NCBI GenBank assembly: GCA_003523945.1
Contig: DOFS01000356.1
Span: 1 to 19,827, forward strand
Reading direction: 5' to 3'
From: Nitrospiraceae bacterium
GTDB taxonomy: Bacteria > Nitrospirota > Nitrospiria > Nitrospirales > UBA8639
Length of the DNA stretch: 19,827 nt
Part shown: positions 1 through 7,904 of the stretch, in pieces
Layout: each line of letters starts with the position of its first letter
Numbering within the stretch: the first letter of the stretch is position 1
Made by a program: the position numbers and the translations under genes
Notes under the pieces: generated by a model
What the model was told of the DNA's origin: nothing
Databases searched by the model: none
Seen by the model: the letters and a program-made list of their open reading frames with translations, nothing else

Positions 1-180
1 GTATGGGTGTATGTCAAAAGGCACTATTATTTTGAATGTCACAATTATTGGCCCATGGAGATTGCCTATGGACGCTGGGCCTGGAGGCAGACGTTTAATA
101 ACGTCAAAGGCAAAAAGGCCGGCTGGTGCTACCAAGACGGGAATATGGAAATTTTGGCGCCCATTATTTTTTGTGGTTAA
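1..180 (+). CDS. Possible C-terminal end of an unrecognised protein running in from the left
   Basis: Frame 1 is open from the first base of the window to a TAA at 178-180, giving 59 residues with no start needed inside the window. The peptide is rich in aromatics (five Trp, six Tyr) and has three Cys (residues 13, 43 and 58); it ends in LAPIIFCG. The codon choice and the mixed polar/hydrophobic texture look like a real protein tail rather than a chance frame, but I do not recognise the family. Its stop overlaps the stop of a minus-strand frame in a shared TTAA at 177-180, so the two would be convergent neighbours. The opposite strand is also free of stops over most of this stretch in one frame, which lowers confidence. 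The sequence left of the window would decide it. Confidence 0.35.
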   Translation, partial: VWVYVKRHYYFECHNYWPMEIAYGRWAWRQTFNNVKGKKAGWCYQDGNMEILAPIIFCG

Positions 181-365
181 GCTTTCCGCATTTTGGCGTT
201 GAGCTTAAATTTCTGTCGGTTGCCCATGGGGGGAGGTTCAAGGATTTTTGTCACGTAGCCTGTAAATTGGATAGAACTTCTCTCATGGCTCGTCTTCCTG
301 GACTGCATTTGCCTCATGTGCTCTGTTATTTCTTCAGGGGTAACGATTGAAAAATATTTCTGAAT
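177..365 (-). pseudogene. Small open frame, probable gene remnant or short hypothetical gene
   Basis: On the minus strand a 62-codon frame runs from 365 to a TAA at 179-177. It encodes a strongly charged, Lys/Arg/Gln-rich peptide (for example TPEEITEHMRQMQSRKTSHE, then FTGYVTKILEPPPMGNRQKF), which looks protein-like. No good start exists at its head: an in-frame ATG at 374-372 is followed after one codon by a TAA at 368-366. The first usable in-frame ATG is at 317, which would give 46 residues. This fits either a short gene starting at 317 or a degraded gene whose start was lost to a stop mutation. It lies 100 bp downstream of neuC in the same orientation and could be the last member of that transcript. 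I cannot assign a family. Confidence 0.3.
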
Positions 366-465
366 TTAGGCCATGAAGCTCTACTTATTCCCCGAGAGCG
401 TAGGCACGTTGAATGATGGATATATCTGTGGAAGAGGTTGCAAGGGGATGGACGGGAATTGGGAT

Positions 466-1623
466 TTAGAAGGTGAGTCGTTTTTCTATCCCGAGTTCAA
501 TGTGAGGTAATAGATTGGCGATCGTTTGGCCTGCATCCCCTTTTCCATACAGGGAGTCTGGTGGGTAATTTCCTGCGGCCATCTGTTTTTCGATGGCTAT
601 TATAATGTCTTTGCGGGCGTAATCGGCGTCTACGACATTGTGCCCTCGATCTCTTCCCGTCTGGCGACTGCCGATGTTGACCACCGGTGTACCGAGAAAT
701 GCGCATTCCCGTATGCCCACGCTGGAGTTTCCAATCAGACAGGTGCTGTGATGTAAGACTTGAATGAAGTCGTCGGGAGGCATGTTTTTAAAAAAGTGAA
801 TATGGGGGAGGGTGTGATGTTCGCGAAATGCTCTTATGCCGGTTGATGTGCCATCAGAGCCTGCATCGACGTTCGGCCAAAACCACAAGGTTGGCATATC
901 GATCTGCTTGATGGCATGGAGGGTTTCTTCGATATGACGGCGGGCTTGTGAATATTCAGTCGTCACGGGATGTTGCATGACGACAAGATATTGCTGGGAA
1001 ATACCAAAACGAGGGCCAACCCCACCGTATTTTTCAAAAATGGTATCTAGGGTCAAGGTGGGATTTTCTATGGCTCGTTTGGCTAAATCGATGGAAGGAC
1101 ATCCGGTGACAAAGACTCGATTGGGATGTTCCCCCATGCGGATGACGCGTTCTGCTGCTTTTTGAGTCGACACCAAATGAATGTCCGCTAATTTGGTGAC
1201 TGCATGGCGTACCTTTTCGTCAATGGATCCAGTAATTTCCCCACCTTGGACGTGGACCAACGGGATATTCATATAGGCTGCGCAGACCGCGGTGGCCATG
1301 GTTTCAAATCGATCCGCAATCGTGATGACCATATCAGGGCGCAAATCACTGAACACGGTCGCGAGTTCGGCCAGGCCCAGTCCTGTGGATTTGGCCGAAG
1401 TGACGGGGTTCTCACCCTCCAAAATCATATACACCCGCCTGTCAATGTGGAATCCTTCTTCTTCAATGACCTGTTCGGCTCGTCCATATCGCTCGAGCAG
1501 GGCTGACGCGGCCACCACGATTTGTAATTCGAGATCGGAGTGCTGCTTGATGGCTTCCAAGGCCGACCGTATCCTGGAATAACTTGGCCTGGCAGTAATC
1601 ACCACGCAGACTTTTCGTTTCAT
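466..1623 (-). CDS. neuC: UDP-N-acetylglucosamine 2-epimerase (hydrolysing), NeuC family
   Basis: This 385-residue cytosolic enzyme should hydrolyse and epimerise UDP-GlcNAc (or a related UDP-HexNAc) to free ManNAc-type sugar and UDP, the first step of sialic-acid-type synthesis. The GT-B-like epimerase fold is visible. It begins VCVVITARPSYSRI (residues 5-18). The DRFE motif follows at 104-107, HVQGGEITGSIDEKVRHA at 124-141 and, near residue 305, GNSSVGIRECAFLGTPVVN, which carries the UDP-binding Ser/Glu pair of the family. The length matches NeuC proteins (about 375-390 residues). Its ATG overlaps the neuB stop in an ATGA (1620-1623), so the two are translationally coupled. The neighbouring neuB and a CMP-transferase gene support a sialic-acid role over the non-hydrolysing WecB role. 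The exact sugar (ManNAc or a bacillosamine-derived sugar, as in legionaminate synthesis) cannot be read from the sequence. Confidence 0.9.
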   Translation of the reverse strand: MKRKVCVVITARPSYSRIRSALEAIKQHSDLELQIVVAASALLERYGRAEQVIEEEGFHIDRRVYMILEGENPVTSAKSTGLGLAELATVFSDLRPDMVITIADRFETMATAVCAAYMNIPLVHVQGGEITGSIDEKVRHAVTKLADIHLVSTQKAAERVIRMGEHPNRVFVTGCPSIDLAKRAIENPTLTLDTIFEKYGGVGPRFGISQQYLVVMQHPVTTEYSQARRHIEETLHAIKQIDMPTLWFWPNVDAGSDGTSTGIRAFREHHTLPHIHFFKNMPPDDFIQVLHHSTCLIGNSSVGIRECAFLGTPVVNIGSRQTGRDRGHNVVDADYARKDIIIAIEKQMAAGNYPPDSLYGKGDAGQTIANLLPHIELGIEKRLTF

Positions 1624-2669
1624 GGCTGCACCGGTTCCAGGTCTTCGAGTGCAATAGGTTGGTCCTGCTGGAGGGAACGTCGAAGGCGTTGCCCAAGCAC
1701 TTCCGGCATGCGCTGTGGTGATACTCCCGTGCCGGGTTTTTTGAAGGCCAAATGCTTTTCTTCTAATACGGTGCCTTGAGCAAGGTTTTGCTTTGCCACG
1801 ATACTTTTCATGAATATGTCTCGTAACGGAGCAATTTCCTCTGGAACGACGGCTTTATTCACAGGATTTTGTTGAATGTGCTCAATCATCCGTATGCCAC
1901 GAACCAGCTCGCGAAGCTCCGACGTGGTGACGGAGGAGGGGATGTCCGGCCCGAACATTTCTCGACTCAGGGTCACATGAATTTCTAACACATCGAGACC
2001 AATTGCTGCTGCGGCCAATCCGGGAAAAATTGTTCCGGAATGGTCTGATAACCCGACGGCGCAGTGGTACCGGTTTCGAAAATCAGTAAGGACATTCAGG
2101 CCAATATATTCCGGAGGGCAGGGGTACATGGACGTGCATTGGAGAATGGCCATGGGATTGGGAAATGAGCGAAGATAGGCCACCGTTCGATCGATTTCCT
2201 CAATGGGACTCAGGCCAGTCGACAGGAGTATTGGTAATCCGGATGTGGCCATTCCCTCCAATAACGGGGTGTTGGTGACTTCTCCTGATGGTACCTTCCA
2301 TGCGCTGACCCCGACTTGGGTAAGGAGATCAATGGCTTCGAGCGAAAAGGGGGAACTGAGGAAATGTAAACCCTGCTGTGCGGCATGGTCTTTGAGGCCC
2401 TTCCATTGGACGGGAGAAAATTCCATGCGTCGCCAATAGTCAAAGCGTGTGGCATCCTGCAAGCTGAATTGTTTTCGCCAGGGTTCATGTGGTGTGCTTT
2501 CGGCAGCAGCGATATGGGTTTGAAATTTGACGGCATCTGCCCCGGCTTCTGCTATGGCATCAATAAAGGCATGGGCTAGTCCCAGACTTCCATCATGATT
2601 TTGGCCAACTTCCGCAATGATGGTGCAGGGTGCGCCCGGTTGGTTGGTGTCGAGCCAGGTGTGTGACAT
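1620..2669 (-). CDS. neuB: N-acetylneuraminate (nonulosonate) synthase, NeuB family
   Basis: This 349-residue protein is expected to condense an N-acetylmannosamine-type sugar with phosphoenolpyruvate to make a nine-carbon nonulosonic acid. The N-terminal TIM barrel begins IIAEVGQNHDGSLGLAHAFI (residues 17-36), followed by AGADAVKFQTH (42-52). FLSSPFS, KVPSGEVTNTPLL, LSTGL, LQCTSMYPCP and VGLSDHSGT come next, all hallmarks of the family. The last 70 or so residues, from MKSIVAKQNLAQGT through LGQRLRRSL, form the antifreeze-like SAF domain that closes the active site in NeuB dimers. The length equals typical NeuB. The gene starts 94 bp after neuA ends and has no clear ribosome-binding site (the leader is AATTTTTTCTTGCT before the ATG). 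It overlaps neuC by four bases. Whether the product is Neu5Ac, legionaminic or pseudaminic-like acid is open. Confidence 0.93.
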   Translation of the reverse strand: MSHTWLDTNQPGAPCTIIAEVGQNHDGSLGLAHAFIDAIAEAGADAVKFQTHIAAAESTPHEPWRKQFSLQDATRFDYWRRMEFSPVQWKGLKDHAAQQGLHFLSSPFSLEAIDLLTQVGVSAWKVPSGEVTNTPLLEGMATSGLPILLSTGLSPIEEIDRTVAYLRSFPNPMAILQCTSMYPCPPEYIGLNVLTDFRNRYHCAVGLSDHSGTIFPGLAAAAIGLDVLEIHVTLSREMFGPDIPSSVTTSELRELVRGIRMIEHIQQNPVNKAVVPEEIAPLRDIFMKSIVAKQNLAQGTVLEEKHLAFKKPGTGVSPQRMPEVLGQRLRRSLQQDQPIALEDLEPVQP

Positions 2670-2763
2670 AGCAAGAAAAAATTATCAAGAGAATGGTGTA
2701 AAGGCCACATGGCCATAGTGGTCATTCATGAATAGAGGTGCCCGGCGATACGCCATCATGCAA

Positions 2764-3489
2764 TTAGGTTAAGATCGGGTTGAGAGTTGATTGATGCAAC
2801 AGATTGGCAAAGGCCAATTCGATGGGATCATCGATATTGACGAGAGGACGATCAATAATCACCCCCACGCAATCTTCTTCAATGATCGAACCTTTCTCAA
2901 GCAGGGTTGATCGTGTGACCGCATAACAGAGTCCGTTGCGATAATAATAAGAGGGAATCGTTTGTCGGGCGGTATGGTTGGCGCCCGCCTGATCGAAATA
3001 CTGAAGGACCCCCTCCTTGTTCAAGGTTAAAATCTTTTGCGGCGTAAAATGGCCTGGCACCCGGCTGACCGTGGCGGCTGCATGATGCTTGCCCTCCACC
3101 AGCGCTCGAACGGTCTGTTCCACTTCTTCCGGCGTTCGTAACGGTGTGGTGGGTTGGAGCCAGATCGAAAGATCAAATCGACAGTGGTAATAGTCTTCAC
3201 ACGTGAACCAGGCGTGACGCCATGTCTCTGCGGCCGAGGTGAGATCTTGGGCCAATTCCGAAGGGCGAACAAACGGAGCTTCTAACCCGTATCGCTTCCC
3301 TTCCTCGAGCATTTCAGCGTCATCTGTTGAAATAATTGCATGGTCAATCCAGGGAAGAGCTGTCGCAACTTTCGCCGCATGTCCAATCAAGGAGAGTCCG
3401 CCAACGTGAGAAAGGTTTTTACGTGGGATGCCCTGGCTTCCACCCCGCGCCGGTACCACGGCCAAGATTTTTAGAGATTCCCACGTCAT
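2764..3489 (-). CDS. neuA: CMP-nonulosonate cytidylyltransferase (NeuA-like)
   Basis: This 241-residue nucleotidyltransferase should activate a nonulosonic acid with CTP to give the CMP-sugar used by sialyltransferases. The signature VVPARGGSQGIPRKNL lies at residues 11-26, with the invariant R15 and K24. ISTDD follows at 53-57, LQPTTPLR at 111-118, and a C-terminal VNIDDPIELA supplies the second acidic metal site. The frame stays open upstream to 4005, but that extension lies inside the spt gene. The ATG at 3489 is chosen because homology begins nine residues later and the gap to spt is then 35 bp. Placement next to neuB and neuC fits a three-gene CMP-nonulosonate pathway. Related cytidylyltransferases (KdsB, PseF, or the N-acylneuraminate type) share the fold, so the substrate is inferred from the neighbours. 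Confidence 0.85.
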   Translation of the reverse strand: MTWESLKILAVVPARGGSQGIPRKNLSHVGGLSLIGHAAKVATALPWIDHAIISTDDAEMLEEGKRYGLEAPFVRPSELAQDLTSAAETWRHAWFTCEDYYHCRFDLSIWLQPTTPLRTPEEVEQTVRALVEGKHHAAATVSRVPGHFTPQKILTLNKEGVLQYFDQAGANHTARQTIPSYYYRNGLCYAVTRSTLLEKGSIIEEDCVGVIIDRPLVNIDDPIELAFANLLHQSTLNPILT

Positions 3490-3524
3490 GACGCTAGTCT
3501 CATTGCATTTACCATTCCGGAGAA

Positions 3525-4712
3525 TTACGCGAGAAATTTGTCTTTTAAGGTTTGAAAGGTTTGGCAGATATGGACGAGTTGTTTCTCCGTATGGGCTGCG
3601 CTGACACTGCATCGAAGGAGACATTCCCCGTTTGGAGTGGCAGGAGGAATCATGAGGTTGACGTAAATGCCATTTTCTAGGAGTTGTTGCCACATGGCCA
3701 GAGCCAATTCTTTGTTGGGGATCATGGCGGCAATAATAGGGCCGACTTCTGCCCCAAGAGTATATCCACTCTTTTTTAATCCTTCGTACAAGTGATGTGA
3801 ATTGTTCCAGAGCTGTCGACGGAGTTCCGGCTGGGACTGGATGATTCGAATTGTCGCTCGCGTCGATGCCACAACCGATGGACAGGGAGAAGCGGTAAAA
3901 ATATAGGGCCGACTGGCGTAACGGATTAACTCGAATTCGGGATGAAAGCTTATGCCGAAGCCTCCCGTCGAGCCTAAGCTTTTGCTGAATGTCCCGACGA
4001 TACAATCGACGTCCTGCTCGACGCCTGTTTCTTCGGCTAAGCCACGCCCATGTGGTCCGAGTACGCCCAACGAATGCGCTTCGTCAACAATCAGGGTGGC
4101 CCCATATTTTTTCTTTACTTCGACGATTTCGGCCAACGGGGCCCGATCTCCCAGCATGCTATAAATGCCTTCAACGATAATTAAGGTCCGATGACTTCGG
4201 TCACCCAATCGACGAAGTCGCTTTTCCAGATCTGCCACGTCGTTATGCTTAAACCGGATGATGTCTGCGCCTCCCAACCGGCATCCGTCATAAATGCTGG
4301 CATGGGAGTCCCCATCCATTAATATCGTATCTCCTGGGCCTGCAAGAGCAGAAAGCACTCCAAGATTGGCCTGGTAGCCCGTGGAAAAGACAATGGCATA
4401 GGGCGCTCCGTAGAAATCTGCAATGGCTTTTTCAAGCTCCCTGTGGCTTGCAAAAGATCCATTCGCCATCCTCGAGCCCGTAGTGCCGGTTCCTTCCTGG
4501 GCAAGAGCCTGTTGCCCAGCCAGAATGGAGTCGGGATGAAAGGTCAATCCTAAGTAGTTGTTGGTGCCAACCAGGATGGTCGTTTGGCCATTAATGATCG
4601 CCTCTGTCGGAGAAATGATCTTTTCGACGGTGAGGTGAAAGGGGTTTACTCCACTTTTTAGTAACTCATTTCGGGCTTCTTGGATAGGAAGGAATTTATC
4701 AAATAGCGACAT
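3525..4712 (-). CDS. spt: Serine palmitoyltransferase-like alpha-oxoamine synthase
   Basis: This 395-residue PLP enzyme is predicted to join serine to an acyl thioester, giving 3-ketosphinganine, the committed step of sphingolipid synthesis. It belongs to the alpha-oxoamine synthase family (also BioF, KBL and HemA). Visible features are GTNNYLGLTFHP (49-60) and the glycine-rich GTGTTGSRMANG (74-85). They continue with the PLP-stacking His137 in DGDSHASIYDG, DEAHSLGVLGPHGRG (210-224), and the Schiff-base Lys244 in GTFSKSLGSTGG. The N-terminus (SLFDKF, then NPFH and SPTEA) resembles bacterial Spt more than BioF. The assignment is strengthened by the neighbours: a dedicated ACP 2 bp upstream, a CerR-like reductase and an AasR-like ligase, as in Caulobacter. 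It therefore probably uses acyl-ACP. BioF is the main alternative, but no other biotin gene is present. Confidence 0.85.
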   Translation of the reverse strand: MSLFDKFLPIQEARNELLKSGVNPFHLTVEKIISPTEAIINGQTTILVGTNNYLGLTFHPDSILAGQQALAQEGTGTTGSRMANGSFASHRELEKAIADFYGAPYAIVFSTGYQANLGVLSALAGPGDTILMDGDSHASIYDGCRLGGADIIRFKHNDVADLEKRLRRLGDRSHRTLIIVEGIYSMLGDRAPLAEIVEVKKKYGATLIVDEAHSLGVLGPHGRGLAEETGVEQDVDCIVGTFSKSLGSTGGFGISFHPEFELIRYASRPYIFTASPCPSVVASTRATIRIIQSQPELRRQLWNNSHHLYEGLKKSGYTLGAEVGPIIAAMIPNKELALAMWQQLLENGIYVNLMIPPATPNGECLLRCSVSAAHTEKQLVHICQTFQTLKDKFLA

Positions 4713-4714
4713 TG

Positions 4715-4960
4715 TTACCCTTTCAACAGCTTCTCAATCTCTTCGCCAAGGTCCTTGACGGTTCGGATATTGGGAAGATTGTTCAGAGGGATGGAAATAT
4801 CAAAGTGATCTTCAATTTTTAAAAGGACTTGCATGACTTGTAAGGAATCCAGACCCAGTTCGGCAACCAGCTCGGTTGATTCTTTTAAACGAAAGCCCTC
4901 TTTGGCAAAAGGTTTAAGGGTGTCGAACAGTTGGGGAAGGATTTCGGAATAACTCATCAT
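4715..4960 (-). CDS. acpR: Acyl carrier protein, dedicated to the sphingolipid pathway (AcpR-like)
   Basis: This 81-residue carrier protein holds an acyl chain on a phosphopantetheine arm. The attachment serine is Ser39 in AELGLDSLQVMQ, the usual DSL motif at the start of helix 2. The acidic helix 3 region (KIEDHFDISIP) and the C-terminal helix (VKDLGEEIEKLL) complete the four-helix ACP fold. The frame is open up to 5047, but homology starts at the double ATG 4960/4957, which is preceded by GAAGG eight bases upstream, so 4960 is the chosen start. The gene lies 40 bp after cerR and 2 bp before spt. That position and its divergence from a housekeeping AcpP suggest it is loaded by the AasR-like ligase and feeds Spt. 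No fatty-acid synthesis genes (fab) are nearby. Confidence 0.88.
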   Translation of the reverse strand: MMSYSEILPQLFDTLKPFAKEGFRLKESTELVAELGLDSLQVMQVLLKIEDHFDISIPLNNLPNIRTVKDLGEEIEKLLKG

Positions 4961-5000
4961 AAAATTAACCTTCGTGATGGGGGAAGAGAACAAACCCATA

Positions 5001-5945
5001 CTACTCCCTTTGGGATGGCATGAGCCTATCCGATGCGAACAATCCACGCAAGCCTTCTTGGAGGGTTATTTGAGGCGTCCAGCCGAGCGCCTGGGTTACG
5101 TGAGCATTGTCACAGACCCAATTGGGGTGGAGGAGTTCAGCAACCTTCCCGCAGGTGAAAAGAGGAGTATATCCGAGGAGGCGGGATAATATTTCATTAC
5201 TTTTACCACCGAATTTTAACAGGCTTGGTGGAATACGCAAGCACAGCCGAAGGTGAGGGTTGGAAAGACGAAAGACATCTTTCCAGGAATATCCGCCAGG
5301 AAAACCATCATCAATCTCAAAGGTCTGAGAGGGTGGGTCTCCGTTTTTTATCCAATGCAGAATAGCGTTGGCGAGATCATCGACATGAATCAGGGAAAAT
5401 TTGGCATGGGAGGGACCTAGTTGAATCCCGATCCCTTTGCGTAACATGGTAAAAAGGGGGAGCAGCGCACGGTCTTGCGGTCCATAGACCGCAGGTGGGC
5501 GAAAAATACTCCACCTCAGAGCCTCCGCCTTACGGGTTAAAACTAATTCACCTTCACATTTACTCCAGGCATAGGGCGAGAGTGAAGGCTCACGAGCGGC
5601 AAGAGAGGAGAGAAGAACAAACCGCGGAAGAGAGGATTGGGCGAGACAGGCTTGAATCATATTTGAGACTCCCATCACATTGGTTGGAAAGAAGTCCTCT
5701 CGACTAACCCCGCGAATGGCACCTGCACAGTGAATGACACCAACCGAGTCTTTGACAAGGGGTAAAAGGCTGATAGGGTTTTCCAGTTGGCCTTGGACCG
5801 GTTCGATTCCGAGGTTTTCGAGCTTTTGCGCTTGGCGTGAAGAGCGAGCCAAGCCGCGCACATGCCATCCGGCCTTCTTTAGATGTTGGGCGATGACTCC
5901 CCCAATGAAACCGGAAGCCCCTGTTAGGGCAACGGTAGTACCCAT
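5001..5945 (-). CDS. cerR: Extended SDR NAD(P)-dependent dehydrogenase/epimerase, CerR-like
   Basis: This 314-residue protein has a Rossmann domain starting TGASGFIGG (8-16), with the acid-binding stretch GLARSSRQAQ after strand 2. The catalytic triad is visible as Ser113/Ser114 in LLSSLA and Tyr125-Lys129 in SPYAWSKCE. FRPPAVYGPQD, which follows shortly after, is typical of extended SDR epimerase-type proteins. In Caulobacter the homologous gene lies between acpR and aasR and is required to reduce the 3-keto group of the new sphingolipid backbone. The identical gene order here supports the same role, whereas the sequence alone says only sugar-epimerase-like dehydrogenase. No Shine-Dalgarno is visible; the leader just before the ATG is pyrimidine-rich (CACCTCCTCCACGGTCT). 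It starts 37 bp after aasR. Confidence 0.8.
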   Translation of the reverse strand: MGTTVALTGASGFIGGVIAQHLKKAGWHVRGLARSSRQAQKLENLGIEPVQGQLENPISLLPLVKDSVGVIHCAGAIRGVSREDFFPTNVMGVSNMIQACLAQSSLPRFVLLSSLAAREPSLSPYAWSKCEGELVLTRKAEALRWSIFRPPAVYGPQDRALLPLFTMLRKGIGIQLGPSHAKFSLIHVDDLANAILHWIKNGDPPSQTFEIDDGFPGGYSWKDVFRLSNPHLRLCLRIPPSLLKFGGKSNEILSRLLGYTPLFTCGKVAELLHPNWVCDNAHVTQALGWTPQITLQEGLRGLFASDRLMPSQRE

Positions 5946-5982
5946 AGACCGTGGAGGAGGTGTGAGGAAAGGTAGCCCGGTC

Positions 5983-7749
5983 TTAAGCAGACCTGGCTAT
6001 GGTGGACAACATTGGAGTGACCTCTTCCCACTGAATACGAGTGAGGAAGTCCGCTTTGGCACGAGATCGAGATAGTTTTCCAGATGACGTACGCGGGAGT
6101 GTCCTTGGGGGAATGAGTTCAATATAGCAGGGAATTGCTAACTCCTTGTGAACTAAGGCTCGTAGGCGCTGAACCAGGTCTTCTCGTTTTTGAGTGTCCA
6201 TTTCGCGACATTGAACAACCATAATAGCGATTTCATGGCCGTCTGGAGAAGAAACGGAAAAAGCAGATGAATCGCCAGGTCGGACTTCCGCCTGTTGCTC
6301 TGCCATGAATTCTAAGTCTTGAGGCCAGATATTTCGTCCATTAATGATAATCATATCTTTGGACCGGCCTATAATTACGAGACTGTTTTTAACCCAGTAG
6401 CCGATGTCACCCGTATTAAGCCAGCCATCTGCAGAAAGGACCTCTTCGGTCATGATCGGATCATTGAAATATCCGGTCATGGTGCTTGCACCACGAACAA
6501 AAATTACTCCACTTTCTCGCTCCCCAACGACGTCTCCGCTCATATTTCGTATTTGTACTTCATATCCAGGAAGAGGAACTCCACAATTCACAAATTTGCT
6601 GCATCGAGCCTGGTCGTCTTCAGTCGAGAATGGGACAAAAGGCAAGGCTAGTCTGTTATTGGAAAGCTGATCTCCGTCAACCCTGTCTACTTCGAGGCCT
6701 TTGTTCAAGGGAGCAAAGCTAATGGCCAAAGAGCATTCTGCCATCCCATAGCAGGCCAGAAATGCTTCAGGTTTAAACCCACTGGATTTCAGCGTTTTGG
6801 CAAAGCGGGAGAGGCTATCGGCACGAATCGTTTCGGCTCCAGCACCGGCGATTCGCCAGGCGCTGAGATCATACTGTTCATTGAAATCTTCCCCAAGCCT
6901 TCGCACGCAAAGCTCGTATCCAAAAGAAGGACTGAAAGAAATTGTCGCCCGACTCTTGGTCATTAAATTAAGCCACTGACGCGGGCGCATGGCAAAATCG
7001 CGTGTGCTCAAATAATCAACGGAAAGCTGTGAAGCGATTGGACCAAGAACGAATCCAACCAGCCCCATATCATGGTAAAAGGGAAGCCAGGATACGCAAC
7101 GGTCACCAGGCTGAACTTGTAAGCCATGGTGAATGATTCCGGATAGATTGGTCATCACGGCCGATTGGGTGACTTCGACACCTCTGGGCCAACGTGTGCT
7201 GCCGGAGGTGTATTGAATATAGGCTAATTCTTGTGGCTGCAGTGGGCTGAGCGGAACACGAGTTTCTTCCAAAGAAGCGAATGTTTCCGGACCTCCAATG
7301 AGGGTCAGATCCAGCCCGGTAGCAGCTTCCTCTAAAAATGGCAAAAAGCCTTCAGGTGCCATGGCAATAGAGGCTTCGCAGTTCTGGATCAGTCGTCTAA
7401 GTTGGGTGACATATGCCTGATGCCCGCCTAAATGCAAGGAAATAGGAAGAGGAACAGGAATCAGTCCGGCATACTGACAGGCGAAAAAGAATCGAATGAA
7501 ATCTGGGGTGGTGTCAGCAATTAAAGCCACCCTGGAGCCACGTGGTAGCTCTAACCCGTTCAGTCTTCTGGCGAGATTCTGAGCCTGTTGTTGCAAGCTG
7601 GCATACGTCAGGACGTGGGTGAGTTTTCCTCGCCCTGAATAGAAATTACAGCCGGTTTCTCCAGACGCCGCATAATCAAGGGCCTCTGAAAGTGTGGAGA
7701 AATTCCCATGTTTTAACTTGAGTTGGTGTTGCGTTGGTGTGGGGTTCAT
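5983..7749 (-). CDS. aasR: Fatty acyl-AMP ligase / acyl-ACP synthetase (AasR-like)
   Basis: This 588-residue ANL-superfamily enzyme should activate a fatty acid as acyl-AMP and pass it to the AcpR-like carrier encoded two genes on. Motifs in order are the P-loop YTSGSTRWPRGV (180-191), SWLPFYHDMGLVG, GAGAETI, the adenine motif CYGMAECSLA, GWLNTGDIGYW, the hinge GRSKDMIIINGRNIWPQDLE and the C-terminal catalytic lysine Lys558 in RTSSGKLSR. The HDMGL and NIWPQDLE motifs point to the fatty acyl-AMP ligase (FAAL) branch rather than CoA ligases. The P-loop is unusual: the canonical Gly after ST is Arg, and the usual Lys is Arg. It is the first gene of the minus-strand run and has only a weak ribosome-binding site (TTGAGATAGA before ATG). 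The region upstream probably holds the operon promoter. Confidence 0.85.
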   Translation of the reverse strand: MNPTPTQHQLKLKHGNFSTLSEALDYAASGETGCNFYSGRGKLTHVLTYASLQQQAQNLARRLNGLELPRGSRVALIADTTPDFIRFFFACQYAGLIPVPLPISLHLGGHQAYVTQLRRLIQNCEASIAMAPEGFLPFLEEAATGLDLTLIGGPETFASLEETRVPLSPLQPQELAYIQYTSGSTRWPRGVEVTQSAVMTNLSGIIHHGLQVQPGDRCVSWLPFYHDMGLVGFVLGPIASQLSVDYLSTRDFAMRPRQWLNLMTKSRATISFSPSFGYELCVRRLGEDFNEQYDLSAWRIAGAGAETIRADSLSRFAKTLKSSGFKPEAFLACYGMAECSLAISFAPLNKGLEVDRVDGDQLSNNRLALPFVPFSTEDDQARCSKFVNCGVPLPGYEVQIRNMSGDVVGERESGVIFVRGASTMTGYFNDPIMTEEVLSADGWLNTGDIGYWVKNSLVIIGRSKDMIIINGRNIWPQDLEFMAEQQAEVRPGDSSAFSVSSPDGHEIAIMVVQCREMDTQKREDLVQRLRALVHKELAIPCYIELIPPRTLPRTSSGKLSRSRAKADFLTRIQWEEVTPMLSTIARSA

Positions 7750-7904
7750 TCTATCTCAACGATTAAAGGCAATATTGTTCCAAGTAAGTTGCTGAAGAGC
7801 ATTTAGTTAATTAAGCAATTGTAATGCCACGAAAATTTTTCGCCTAATGACTAAGAACGAAGGAAAAGCGAAAGCATATTTTTCTATTTCATTTAATTTG
7901 TAGC
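7750..7904 (-). promoter_or_regulatory. AT-rich leader of the aasR-to-neuC gene run, probable promoter region
   Basis: This stretch is visibly richer in A and T than the genes around it and lies directly upstream of the seven-gene minus-strand run. A 6-1-6 inverted repeat, CGAAAA-T-TTTTCG, spans 7830-7842 and could be an operator. On the minus strand a TTGCTA (7906-7901) followed at 17 bases by AAAAAT (7883-7878) is a weak sigma-70-like pair. I cannot place a transcription start with confidence. Confidence 0.3.

Noticed and set aside
388..465. In-frame continuation of 26 sense codons after the neuC stop
   Set aside because: A run of this length is expected by chance about a third of the time, and NeuC already has its normal length; no readthrough signal is seen.
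2685..2759. 24-codon minus-strand ORF between neuA and neuB
   Set aside because: It has no clear ribosome-binding site and no recognisable sequence; ORFs this short are common by chance.
3490..4005. Upstream extension of the NeuA frame to 413 residues
   Set aside because: It lies inside the spt gene on the same strand, and cytidylyltransferase homology starts only after the ATG at 3489.
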